Shown: piece after piece, positions 51,873 through 59,996 of the stretch
Layout: each line of letters begins with the position of its first letter
How positions within the stretch are numbered: the first letter of the stretch is position 1
Assembly (NCBI GenBank): GCA_001874305.1
Contig: MPCU01000004.1
Location: 186,001 to 250,000 of the forward strand
Source of the DNA: Bacteriovorax sp. MedPE-SWde
GTDB lineage: Bacteria; Bdellovibrionota; Bacteriovoracia; Bacteriovoracales; Bacteriovoracaceae
DNA: 64,000 nucleotides
Reading direction: 5' to 3'
Position numbers and translations under genes: made by a program
Notes under the pieces: generated by a model
Seen by the model: only the letters and a program-made list of their open reading frames with translations
What the model was told of the DNA's origin: nothing
Databases searched by the model: none

Positions 51873-53177
51873 ATGACAGAATTCAAATCACTAAACTTAC
51901 TTCCATCTATAATGGATGCTCTAAATAAGAAAGGTTATAAGAACCCTACTCCAATTCAAGAGCAAGCAATACCTCATCTTCTAGAGGGACGTGACCTTTT
52001 AGGGATCGCACAAACTGGAACAGGAAAGACAGCGGCATTTTCATTACCCATTTTAAATTTTCTTGGAAAGAATAAAAAGAAAGTTAAGCCCTCAAGAACA
52101 AGAGTACTTATACTTACTCCAACAAGAGAACTTGCATCTCAAATTGATCAAAATATTAAAACCTATGCTCAAGGACTGGGTACGAGAAGTACTGTTATAT
52201 TCGGTGGAGTTGGTCACAGGCCACAAATTCAAACAATGTCTAAAGGTGTAGATATTCTTGTTGCGACACCTGGTAGACTTCTTGATTTAATGAATGATGG
52301 GCACATTAACTACGATCAACTAGATGTATTCGTACTAGATGAAGCAGATAGAATGCTAGATATGGGATTTATTAGAGATATAAAAAAGATTATTTCTTAT
52401 CTTCCTAAAAAGAAGCAAACGCTACTTTTTTCAGCAACAATGCCGACGGGAATTTCTTCACTTGCAACATCTCTTCTAAAGAATCCTGTTAAAGTGGAAG
52501 TTACTCCTCAAGCAACGACTGTTGAAAAAATTGATCAAAGAATTAATAAGGTTGAAAAGTCTAATAAGCCTCTACTTTTAAAAAGTATCTTAAAAGACAA
52601 AGAGATAAAGAGTGTTTTAGTTTTTACAAGAACTAAGCATGGAGCAAACAGAGTAGTTAAGCATCTTCTTGCCGACTCAATTGCGTCGGCGGCCATTCAT
52701 GGTAATAAGTCACAAAGTGCAAGAGAGAGAGCTCTTGGAGACTTTAGAGCTGGAAGAATTCGTGTTCTTGTTGCGACAGATATTGCAGCAAGAGGAATTG
52801 ATGTTAAGCAAGTTAGTCACGTGATTAACTATGACCTTCCTCACGAGCCAGAAAGTTACGTTCACCGAATCGGAAGAACTGCAAGAGCTGGACGTGAAGG
52901 TGTTGCAATTTCTTTTTGTGATAAAGAAGAAGAAAAACTACTTAAGCAAATTCAAAAATTTATAAAGCTTGATATTCCGGTTGATATAGCTCACCCATTT
53001 CACGGAGTTGCACCACATGTTGTAAAGACAGGTGCAGCGACAGGTCAATCAAGAAGACCAAAGTCCGCAAATCAAGCAAAGGGCAGTGGTAATTCAAAAC
53101 CTGGAAAGAAGCCTTTTCAAAAAAGAAGACGACCTAAAAAGAAGACTACAGAAGCAAATAAAACTCCCTCTGCATAA
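51873..53177 (+). CDS. rhlE: DEAD-box RNA helicase, RhlE type
   Basis: 434 residues. All helicase motifs are present: Q-motif (PTPIQEQAI), Walker A QTGTGKT, PTRELASQ, TPGRLLDL, DEADRMLDMGF, SAT, the second RecA domain with VATDIAARGIDV, and HRIGRTARAGREG. The last 60 residues are a basic, disordered RNA-binding tail (GKKPFQKRRRPKKK). The likely roles are RNA duplex unwinding in ribosome assembly or RNA decay. AAGGA precedes the ATG. Its stop codon lies inside the terminator hairpin. Confidence 0.93.
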   Translation: MTEFKSLNLLPSIMDALNKKGYKNPTPIQEQAIPHLLEGRDLLGIAQTGTGKTAAFSLPILNFLGKNKKKVKPSRTRVLILTPTRELASQIDQNIKTYAQGLGTRSTVIFGGVGHRPQIQTMSKGVDILVATPGRLLDLMNDGHINYDQLDVFVLDEADRMLDMGFIRDIKKIISYLPKKKQTLLFSATMPTGISSLATSLLKNPVKVEVTPQATTVEKIDQRINKVEKSNKPLLLKSILKDKEIKSVLVFTRTKHGANRVVKHLLADSIASAAIHGNKSQSARERALGDFRAGRIRVLVATDIAARGIDVKQVSHVINYDLPHEPESYVHRIGRTARAGREGVAISFCDKEEEKLLKQIQKFIKLDIPVDIAHPFHGVAPHVVKTGAATGQSRRPKSANQAKGSGNSKPGKKPFQKRRRPKKKTTEANKTPSA

Positions 53178-53190
53178 GAGGGATTTTTTT
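53166..53190. terminator. Terminator overlapping the rhlE stop
   Basis: CCCTCT (53166-53171) and AGAGGG (53177-53182) form a 6-bp stem with a 5-base loop. U7 follows on the plus strand and AGUUUUAUUU on the minus strand. The rhlE stop codon TAA (53175-53177) is in the loop/stem. Confidence 0.8.
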
Positions 53191-53404
53191 ATTCTGCGAG
53201 AACTTTAATTCTCTGCCCATCATATTCAACAACTTGATCGGCAACGATCTTACATCTCTTTCTTAGTTCAACATTCCCATCAACTTTTACTTCACCTTCA
53301 CTAATAACAAGTTTAGCGTGCCCACCTGTTTGGCAAAGTCCTTTTCTCTTTAAAAGATCACATAGTTGTACATATTCATGACCATTTAACTTAAATTCTT
53401 CCAT
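53189..53404 (-). CDS. YbcJ-like S4 RNA-binding protein
   Basis: 71 residues, essentially one S4 domain. YVQLCDLLKRKGLCQTGGHAKLVISEGEVKVDGNVE (about 11-46, given here as motif range) has the alphaL pattern with G-x-A-K-x-x-I-x-x-G-x-V-x-V-(N/D)-G. Small stand-alone S4 proteins of this type (YbcJ, YaaA) bind structured RNA, probably ribosomal. AGGAAAG precedes the ATG. It is convergent with rhlE and shares its terminator. Confidence 0.85.
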   Translation of the reverse strand: MEEFKLNGHEYVQLCDLLKRKGLCQTGGHAKLVISEGEVKVDGNVELRKRCKIVADQVVEYDGQRIKVLAE

Positions 53405-53446
53405 TTTCTTTCCTTTTACTAAAAAACTTAGCCCAACATACCACCA

Positions 53447-53475
53447 TTGAACAATTTGTCATTTAAATATAAAAT
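53447..53475 (+). promoter_or_regulatory. Sigma-70-type promoter
   Basis: TTGAAC (53447-53452) and TAAAAT (53470-53475) are 17 bases apart, about 33 bp before the ATG of the exported protein at 53508. Confidence 0.5.
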
Positions 53476-53507
53476 ATAGTACGCCACAAATAATTCAAGG
53501 AAGAAAT

Positions 53508-54308
53508 ATGAAAGCAGCTCTATTATTAGCAATTAGTGCAACAACACTTGCCTCAACATCATCCAAATATGATTCATGTCACTCAGCTAAAGAGTATATT
53601 ACGACCTATAATTTTCTCAAAGAGAATAAGGTTGTTTCTCTAAAATCAGGAGATATACAGAAAATAGCGAATGAGGTTTCAAATGGTTGTAAGCATTCAG
53701 CAAAGAGGTTTATTAAAATATATAGCGTTCTTACAAGGTCAGGTCTTGAAGCGAGCAATGCCATTAACCTTGCAACTGAATTCTCACTAAAAACGGATGA
53801 GCATAGTAAGACATTTCTCACTCTCTTTTCGGAATCTTTTCTTGAAAAGTATCTTGATCTTAATATCAAAGATGCCGTTAATATTTCAAAAAAGTTAGCA
53901 CTAGACCTTGATGGAGATATTACTAAGATCAAGAAGGATTTTCAAAAGACAGTTTCTTTTTGTATCGATGATAAGGAAATCAATTTAACCGGTCCAAAAT
54001 GTGCAGACATTGCAACAAAGGTTGTGACAAGTGGAGCAAAGTATAATGTAGAGCTTGCTCCAACATTTCTTAAAATGTTCAAATACGCAACGTCTAAGAA
54101 AGGAACAAATTTAGCAACATACCAGGCGATAAACTTATCGTTGGAACTTATAAAGAATGGACCTTACGCTCTTAAGAATTTTAAAGATGGATTTGAATTT
54201 GCGAGAGAAAAGAAGAATTTAGATTTAACAAATATGAAGGCCATAGAGTTTGGAAAAACTATGGCCCTTAGAAGTTCAAAAATTAAATTAGAATCTCATA
54301 GAGAATAA
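53508..54308 (+). CDS. Exported helical protein, unknown
   Basis: 266 residues. Signal peptide about 1-15 (TTLAST). The mature protein appears mostly helical, in repeating units of about 35-40 residues (for example SGLEASNAINLATEFSLK, LNIKDAVNISKKLALDL, LATYQAINLSLELIKNG, LTNMKAIEFGKTMALR). The recurring A-(I/V)-x-(L/F)-(A/S/G) core suggests a helical-repeat solenoid. Two cysteines (CHSAKEY and NGCKH) near the start could pair. AAGGA lies before the ATG. Its last 21 bp overlap the convergent gene. Confidence 0.62.
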   Translation: MKAALLLAISATTLASTSSKYDSCHSAKEYITTYNFLKENKVVSLKSGDIQKIANEVSNGCKHSAKRFIKIYSVLTRSGLEASNAINLATEFSLKTDEHSKTFLTLFSESFLEKYLDLNIKDAVNISKKLALDLDGDITKIKKDFQKTVSFCIDDKEINLTGPKCADIATKVVTSGAKYNVELAPTFLKMFKYATSKKGTNLATYQAINLSLELIKNGPYALKNFKDGFEFAREKKNLDLTNMKAIEFGKTMALRSSKIKLESHRE

Positions 54309-55004
54309 AACACCTGGTGCCAATTCTTTCTCTCCAACTCTAAAGATACTGGAAGTTAGGATTGGCCCATAAATTCTCTTCTTATACTTTGCCTGATCCT
54401 TAGCTATATCTTCCCAATCAGTACTAAATAATAGTGGCCCAAAGGCCGCTGCAAGTGAAACAGCATTAAAGACTTCTGAAGTTGAATCCTTCTCTGCATG
54501 AGACATCATATATGCATTTGCCCCAGCATTAGTAAGAACAGATAGCCATTTCATTCTCTTTGAAAGTTTCGCTGCTCTATTAATACCCTCTTCAGCGATT
54601 CTCTCTCTAATAAGTTTATGCTCAGCAGTCTTATTAGGTAGTCTTTTTACCTCATTTAGAGTTTCTTGATATACTTTAAGCTTTTGACCAACAAAGTAGT
54701 TTATCCCAAGCCATGAAGCACCAACAACAGTTCCAATAAGAGGAGATCTTTTTTCTGTATCACTTGACTCATCAACATTGCCAAACTGTAGAATACCGGC
54801 AGATAAAGTCGCAATGGCAGAGATCTGCATTGAAGGCTGGAAAACAAGTCCTCTACTCTCCTCTTTCTTTGCCTGCATTTTTACTCTCTGTGTAGCCAGC
54901 GGTCTTACCTGCAACTCAGGATAACTATATGCACTTTCAGCTGCGGCGACAGAAAAGCTTGATGAGACTAATGTAGTAATCATAAAATAACGAAAGATTT
55001 TCAT
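54288..55004 (-). CDS. Exported protein with hydrophobic segments, unknown
   Basis: 238 residues. Signal peptide about 1-22 (SVAAAE). Hydrophobic stretches follow at about 60-75, 90-108, 150-165 and 183-200, of moderate length and rich in Ala and Gly. The chain ends LAPGVLFSMRF with a terminal Phe, as in many outer-membrane proteins, but I cannot show a barrel. AAGGAAAT precedes the ATG. It is head to head with the FecR-domain gene. No family is recognised. Confidence 0.6.
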   Translation of the reverse strand: MKIFRYFMITTLVSSSFSVAAAESAYSYPELQVRPLATQRVKMQAKKEESRGLVFQPSMQISAIATLSAGILQFGNVDESSDTEKRSPLIGTVVGASWLGINYFVGQKLKVYQETLNEVKRLPNKTAEHKLIRERIAEEGINRAAKLSKRMKWLSVLTNAGANAYMMSHAEKDSTSEVFNAVSLAAAFGPLLFSTDWEDIAKDQAKYKKRIYGPILTSSIFRVGEKELAPGVLFSMRF

Positions 55005-55105
55005 TGTTATAATTTCCTTTGATCTATTGTTTAATATCTAAATATATTTCATTAAATAATACTCTTCAATTGTACTTGAGGGTATCCATTTTTTTAGGGG
55101 CAATT

Positions 55106-56245
55106 TTGATTACTAATATTACCAAATTATTTCTCTCAGTTTTTATCATTCACTCACTCTCCCATGCCGCACTTCCTGTTATTGGAGTTGTTAAGAAAGT
55201 AAGAGGAAAGGCATCGGCACTATTCATAGGAAGTCGTGATGCTGTAAAAATAAAAAAGGGTATGAAAATTAGAAAGGATACTTCTATCCTCACAGGAAGA
55301 AGAAGTTTTGTTCAAATCTCACTTCTCGATAAATCAAAAATCTCTGTTGGTCCTAATAGTAAAATGCTCATTGATAACATCTCAAAAAGCAAAGCGGGAT
55401 TTATAACACTATTAAAAGGTCAATTAAGATCAACTGTTAAGAAGAAAGTTAATTCCAAAAAAAATAAACTTATTATCAAGACTCGTACAGCGGCACTAGG
55501 AGTAAGAGGTACAGATTTTAGAACTAGCTATAACCCCGAAAATAAAATAACAAACCTTATTACCTTTAAAGGTAATGTTGCTCTAAAAAAAATTAATGAC
55601 AAGAAGATAGAAAAAAAAGAAGAGATTATAAAAGAGCTCAAATCTAAAGAGACAATTGAAGTAAAGAAAGGAAAATTCTCTTCAGTAAGTACTAACCTAG
55701 TTAAGGCAACAACACCTATTAAAATTTCACCTATTCAATACACGAGAATCAAACTCAATACAGAATTAAAGGAAGAGGTAAAGGCCCCACTAAAGAAGGT
55801 TTTTGAAAAAGAGCTTAAGAAAACAATAACTCTCTATAAAGAAATTTCTAAAGTAGAAAAGAAGAAGAATCTATTGGCCTCTCGTGAATACTCTGCAAAA
55901 AAGAGGACTTTTAGACCAACCTCTGGCGGGCTTATAGATTTTGGTTCAGGAATCTACGTTCCTCCGACAATTGTAAAAAAGAACTACGATGAGAAACTGA
56001 ATATCTATAAGATCAAACCTAAGAAAGGTGATGTTGCGAAATCAGGGGATTATATTGCGCCAAAAGGATTAATACTTGATGCAAAGAAAGGATTTCAGGC
56101 AATTGATATAGAAAGTAGCAAGAAGGAAGTTGCGCAACTTAATCAAGAGATTAAGGCACAGTTAATTAAACCAAAGAAACCAACTAGTGATGACCTAGAA
56201 ATAGACGTAGATGACTCTTACGAGAAGTACTTTAGAATTAAGTAG
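55106..56245 (+). CDS. Exported FecR-domain protein
   Basis: 379 residues from a TTG at 55106. It is chosen because AGGGG lies five bases upstream and the product then starts with a normal signal peptide (about 1-21, ending SLSHA). The frame is open back to 55019 but without a ribosome site. Residues about 30-150 form a FecR domain: VVKKVRGKASAL, GMKIRKDTSILTGRRSFVQISLLDKSKISVG (range about 55-85) and TRTAALGVRGTDFRTSY. The C-terminal half is Lys-rich and elongated. FecR domains of this exported type are found in surface and signalling proteins. No sigma factor or TonB receptor gene lies nearby. Confidence 0.75.
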   Translation: MITNITKLFLSVFIIHSLSHAALPVIGVVKKVRGKASALFIGSRDAVKIKKGMKIRKDTSILTGRRSFVQISLLDKSKISVGPNSKMLIDNISKSKAGFITLLKGQLRSTVKKKVNSKKNKLIIKTRTAALGVRGTDFRTSYNPENKITNLITFKGNVALKKINDKKIEKKEEIIKELKSKETIEVKKGKFSSVSTNLVKATTPIKISPIQYTRIKLNTELKEEVKAPLKKVFEKELKKTITLYKEISKVEKKKNLLASREYSAKKRTFRPTSGGLIDFGSGIYVPPTIVKKNYDEKLNIYKIKPKKGDVAKSGDYIAPKGLILDAKKGFQAIDIESSKKEVAQLNQEIKAQLIKPKKPTSDDLEIDVDDSYEKYFRIK

Positions 56246-56252
56246 CCTACTG

Positions 56253-56283
56253 GCCAATTTCTTTAAAAAGCGAAGAAATTGGC
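56253..56283. terminator. Hairpin after the FecR-domain gene
   Basis: GCCAATTTCTT (56253-56263) and AAGAAATTGGC (56273-56283) form a perfect 11-bp stem with a 9-base loop. It starts seven bases past the fecR-like stop. The following tract is only loosely U-rich. The stem overlaps the end of the small minus-strand gene. Confidence 0.6.
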
Positions 56284-56433
56284 AAATGCTTTTGCGTTTG
56301 GATGGATAAAAAGATGAAAAGCAGTAATGACAAAGAACGTCATTATGATAATCATGAGTGGAAAGCTATCAGTAATAGTCTCTTCACTAGTGTAAACACT
56401 TGTATTTGTTCCTATTTCTCTTTGATCTCTCAA
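56263..56433 (-). CDS. Candidate small membrane protein with TTG start
   Basis: 56 residues from a TTG at 56431-56433, five bases after a perfect AAGGAGG. An in-frame ATG 21 bp further up has no ribosome site. The N-terminal half is polar (EIGTNTSVYTSEETITD). Residues about 29-47 are one membrane helix (LMIIIMTFFVITAFHLFI). A short His/Lys/Phe tail follows. A TATAAT stands upstream on this strand (56463-56468) without a clear -35 box. The otherwise empty 367-bp gap and the strong ribosome site support it. Length and lack of homologues known to me keep it tentative. The rest of the gap, 56469-56612, shows nothing clear. Confidence 0.45.
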   Translation of the reverse strand: MRDQREIGTNTSVYTSEETITDSFPLMIIIMTFFVITAFHLFIHPNAKAFANFFAF

Positions 56434-56612
56434 GTTGCCCTCCTTGATAGACATCAGACTATATTATATGACACAAATCATCTAAATACTATTTAGTGAC
56501 AGAAGATGTAATAATTTCGACGAATTAGTTCACTCACTAGGAAATTTTTTTATTCACGATTGCCAACAGAATTTGGTAATCTCTCAAAAATTTAACTAAT
56601 AAAGGCAGAAAT

Positions 56613-57746
56613 ATGAATGAGATGCAGCAGGAAATTGTAGCAGGTCTAAATAGATACCGTATGGACAAAATTGAACCACTGATGGAGCACGACGATCAGG
56701 AGTGTAAATTTAGAATGGAACTCTTTAATGAGATGGGTGAACTTGGATTCACAGGTATGACTATTCCTGAAGAATACGGCGGTGCAGGCCTTTCATATGA
56801 AGACTTCTGTTACGCACTTGAAGAAATCTCTAAGAGCTCTATTTCGTACGCTGTAACAATTTCGGTATCATCTATGACTCAAGCAATTATTAATGCTTTT
56901 GGTAATGATGATCAAAAAAAGAAGTACCTTCCAGACCTTACAAGTGGAAAAGGAATTGGTGCCTTCGCACTATCTGAGTCAGGATCTGGTTCAGATGCGG
57001 CAGCATTGAAAACAACTGCTAAGAAAGTTGATGGCGGTTATATATTAAATGGAACTAAGCTTTGGATCACTTCTGGTGGTATTGCTAAGACTTATATTGT
57101 TATGGCGAGAACTGGTGTTGAAGGAGCTAAAGGTATTTCTGCATTTATCGTGCAAGATGGTACAGAAGGCTTTAGCTATGGAAAAAAAGAAAGCAAAATG
57201 GGATGGAATATCTCTCCAACTCGTGAATTAGTATTTGAAAATTGCTTTGTACCAGACTCAGACCTTTTAAAAGAAGAAGGGTTTGGATTTAAAGTAGCAA
57301 TGAGTGCCCTGGATAGAGGAAGAATTACAATTGGTGCCATCGGTGTTGGTTGTGCACAACGTGCTCTTGATGAGGCAGTAAAATACTCTCTTGAAAGAAA
57401 GCAGTTTAAGCAAGAAATTTTCAAATTCCAAGGACTTCAGTTCATGATGGCAGACATGGCCACAGAAGTTGAAGCATCAAGACTCTTAGTACATAGTGCT
57501 GCTCAATCATTTGATGCGGGTACTCCAAATCAAACAGTGGCATCAATGGCAAAAATGAAAGCTACTGATACAGCAATGAAGGTAACAACTGATGCTGTTC
57601 AAATCTTAGGAGGAGTTGGATATACTAAAGAGTATCCAGTTGAAAGATTTATGAGGGATGCCAAAGTTCTACAAATTGTAGAAGGTACGAATCAAATTCA
57701 AAAAGTTGTCATTGCAAGGCAACTGAAAAAGAAATACGAAAACTAA
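56613..57746 (+). CDS. Acyl-CoA dehydrogenase, short/medium-chain type
   Basis: 377 residues with the family motifs PEEYGGAGLSYEDF, GAFALSESGSGSDAAAL, GTKLWITSGG, ERKQFKQEIFKFQGLQF and LGGVGYTKEYPVERFMRDAK. The catalytic base is the usual late Glu in IVEGTNQIQ (about E357), unlike the other acyl-CoA dehydrogenase in this window. It probably oxidises straight-chain short or medium acyl-CoA, passing electrons through FAD to ETF. It lies 13 bp before pgi and could be co-transcribed with it. The Shine-Dalgarno is weak. Confidence 0.9.
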   Translation: MNEMQQEIVAGLNRYRMDKIEPLMEHDDQECKFRMELFNEMGELGFTGMTIPEEYGGAGLSYEDFCYALEEISKSSISYAVTISVSSMTQAIINAFGNDDQKKKYLPDLTSGKGIGAFALSESGSGSDAAALKTTAKKVDGGYILNGTKLWITSGGIAKTYIVMARTGVEGAKGISAFIVQDGTEGFSYGKKESKMGWNISPTRELVFENCFVPDSDLLKEEGFGFKVAMSALDRGRITIGAIGVGCAQRALDEAVKYSLERKQFKQEIFKFQGLQFMMADMATEVEASRLLVHSAAQSFDAGTPNQTVASMAKMKATDTAMKVTTDAVQILGGVGYTKEYPVERFMRDAKVLQIVEGTNQIQKVVIARQLKKKYEN

Positions 57747-57759
57747 TCTAAGGAAAGAA

Positions 57760-58989
57760 ATGAAGCTTAACTTTCAAACAAATAGCACGAGTGATACTTA
57801 CTCTCTCGAGACAATAAATACCTCAGTAGAGTCCTTCAAAAAATCTGAGAGATATGACTTCATCAGAACCTTAGAAGATAAGAATCTTATAAAAAGTACT
57901 ATTGAAGTTTTCAGTAAATTCAAAGATAGAAAAGACTTTGTACAGATTGGGATTGGAGGAAGCTCTCTAGGCCCTGAAATGCTAATCAAGGCCATTAATA
58001 GAACAGACGTAAACTTCTATTTCTTAAATAATATAGATACAGATAATACATTTGAAACATTAAATAAAATTGATCTTAAGAATGCACTCTTCTATGTTGT
58101 TTCAAAATCTGGCGGTACAGCTGAAACAATGGCACAAATGGCGATTGTTACAAATCGACTCATAGAAGCAGGTATTCAAGAATCCGATCTACCAAACTAC
58201 TTCGTATTCTGTACTGATCCAGTTAAAAGTACACTTAAAGACCTTGGAGAAGAACTTGGTATCGACATGCTCCACGTTCCATCTAATGTTGGAGGAAGAT
58301 TTAGTGTTCTAACTCCAGTTGGTCTTCTACCTGCCCTATTCGCAGGAATAGATATTGAACTACTCGTTAATTCAGCACATGACTTCGCGACTAAGTTTAT
58401 AGACTCTGAAGAGCTTAAAAAAACAACGCAGTCAGTTTTAAACTTATATAGTGATGGTGTTAACCAAACGGTACTAATGCCATACAGTTCGAAATTAAGA
58501 GAACTCTCATTTTGGTTTGTTCAACTATGGGCAGAAAGTCTTGGGAAGAATATTAATGGAAAGAGAATTGGTCTTACGCCAATTCCTTCATATGGTGCGA
58601 CCGATCAGCATTCTCAAATGCAACTCTTTATGGAAGGGCCAATTAACAAACTAATGTTCATGCTTCACGTTGAAGAATGTGAAAACACAATTAGCCTTGA
58701 AAATAATTTTAACCACGGAAAGCTTCAAAAGCTTAAACAATATTCTCTTAAAAACCTAATGGATGCAGAATTTTTTGGCACTTTAAAAGCTCTTGATGAG
58801 CAAGGTGTTAACTACATCCATATGGGAATAGAAAAAATTAACGAGAAATCTCTATCTGAGCTTATATTATTTTTCGAGATACTCACTGCAATCACAGGTA
58901 TCAGCCTAGAGCTTGACCCTTTTGATCAACCGGGCGTTGAAGCAGGTAAAGTATATTCATTTGAGTGGCTTGAAAAGTCCCTAAAATAG
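57760..58989 (+). CDS. pgi: Glucose-6-phosphate isomerase
   Basis: 409 residues, the short bacterial/Bacillus-like form. Motifs are GIGGSSLGPEML (phosphate binding), VVSKSGGTAETMAQM, GGRFSVLTPVGLLPA, GATDQHSQMQLFMEGP (PGI signature 2 region) and QPGVEAGK with the ring-opening/base residues. It interconverts glucose-6-phosphate and fructose-6-phosphate. AAGGAAAG precedes the ATG. A weak ACCCTG/CAGGGT hairpin with a long loop follows the stop, too poor to call a terminator. Confidence 0.93.
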   Translation: MKLNFQTNSTSDTYSLETINTSVESFKKSERYDFIRTLEDKNLIKSTIEVFSKFKDRKDFVQIGIGGSSLGPEMLIKAINRTDVNFYFLNNIDTDNTFETLNKIDLKNALFYVVSKSGGTAETMAQMAIVTNRLIEAGIQESDLPNYFVFCTDPVKSTLKDLGEELGIDMLHVPSNVGGRFSVLTPVGLLPALFAGIDIELLVNSAHDFATKFIDSEELKKTTQSVLNLYSDGVNQTVLMPYSSKLRELSFWFVQLWAESLGKNINGKRIGLTPIPSYGATDQHSQMQLFMEGPINKLMFMLHVEECENTISLENNFNHGKLQKLKQYSLKNLMDAEFFGTLKALDEQGVNYIHMGIEKINEKSLSELILFFEILTAITGISLELDPFDQPGVEAGKVYSFEWLEKSLK

Positions 58990-59087
58990 AGCTTAGGAAG
59001 CATATACCCTGTTGCGTTTAATACTAGGCAGGGTTAAAATTCTAGTAGCTATTTTTAATCATTTCAAAAAGTTACGAGGTTTTTATC

Positions 59088-59993
59088 ATGGGTGATGATG
59101 CAACGGTTGTACTAACCGACATTAAAGCAGCTTTGGCTTCGGCCGAAAAAGAGGCTTCAGAAAAGCCTGCGGCCCTACTAGTTGTTGGTGGCGAACTTAA
59201 CGGTTCCCTATTTGACTTAACGGCAGAAGAAGTTATTTGCGGACGAAGTGCAAAGAATGAAATCACACTAGATTTTAATGGAATATCAAGAGAGCACTTC
59301 AAGCTAACAGCTAGCGATGATGGCTACGATGTTCAAGATGCAGGTTCAAGAAACGGAACTTTCTTAAATAATGAAAAACTTGATGCACCAGTCTCTTTAA
59401 AGAAAGGTGATATGATCAAAGTTGGCGCAGTGGCCCTTAAGTTTCTTCCAAAGGGTGATCCTGAGAGACTAACTTACGATAAGCTAAACCTAGAAGCTAA
59501 TACTGATGGACATACTGGTTGTTTCAATAAGACTTACTTTAACAATAAGATTAATCTTGAAGTTAAGAAGTCTAAAGTAACAGGTGCCCCACTTTCTCTT
59601 ATCGTTTTCGATCTTGATCACTTCAAGAATTTAAATGATAACTATGGTCATGATGCAGGAGACTACGTTTTAAAAGAACTTGCAGAACTGATTAGAAACA
59701 ATGGCGTTAGAGACAATGATATTTTTGCTCGTTACGGTGGAGAAGAATTTGTAATTTTACTTCCTAAAACGAACCTAAAGCAGTCATATGAGATTGCCGA
59801 AAGACTGAGAAAAGTTGTAGAATCTCACGACTTTATCTATGAAGCTAACAAGCTTCCTGTAACGGCTTCAATTGGTGTTGCAGACTACAGAAAAGGAGTT
59901 TCAACTGGAACAGACCTTTTCAAGCGTGCAGATGAGTCAGTTTATAAATCTAAAGAAGGTGGTAGAAATCAAGTAAACTTCTACCGTGAGTAG
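59088..59993 (+). CDS. FHA-GGDEF diguanylate cyclase (DgcB-like)
   Basis: 301 residues. The N-terminal tail carries Thr6 and Thr10 (DDATVVLTD). A forkhead-associated domain follows (about 30-122) with the phosphothreonine-binding residues ICGRS, SREH and SRNG. Then a GGDEF domain (about 135-301) carries VFDLDHFKNLND and the active site GGEEF (217-221). An inhibitory I-site RDND stands five residues before it. This is the architecture of Bdellovibrio DgcB (Bd0742), a c-di-GMP synthase reported as needed for prey invasion, in which the FHA domain reads a phosphorylated Thr in the N-terminal tail. Orthology is inferred from architecture. The gene sits four bases before mutL. Confidence 0.9.
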   Translation: MGDDATVVLTDIKAALASAEKEASEKPAALLVVGGELNGSLFDLTAEEVICGRSAKNEITLDFNGISREHFKLTASDDGYDVQDAGSRNGTFLNNEKLDAPVSLKKGDMIKVGAVALKFLPKGDPERLTYDKLNLEANTDGHTGCFNKTYFNNKINLEVKKSKVTGAPLSLIVFDLDHFKNLNDNYGHDAGDYVLKELAELIRNNGVRDNDIFARYGGEEFVILLPKTNLKQSYEIAERLRKVVESHDFIYEANKLPVTASIGVADYRKGVSTGTDLFKRADESVYKSKEGGRNQVNFYRE

Positions 59994-59996
59994 AAA

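Noticed and set aside
56302-56496. 64-codon plus-strand frame opposite the small membrane gene
   Set aside because: No Shine-Dalgarno and an unlikely composition. The opposite strand has the perfect ribosome site.
58990-59060. ACCCTG/CAGGGT hairpin after pgi as a terminator
   Set aside because: The stem is only 6 bp with a 17-base loop and the following tract is weak.
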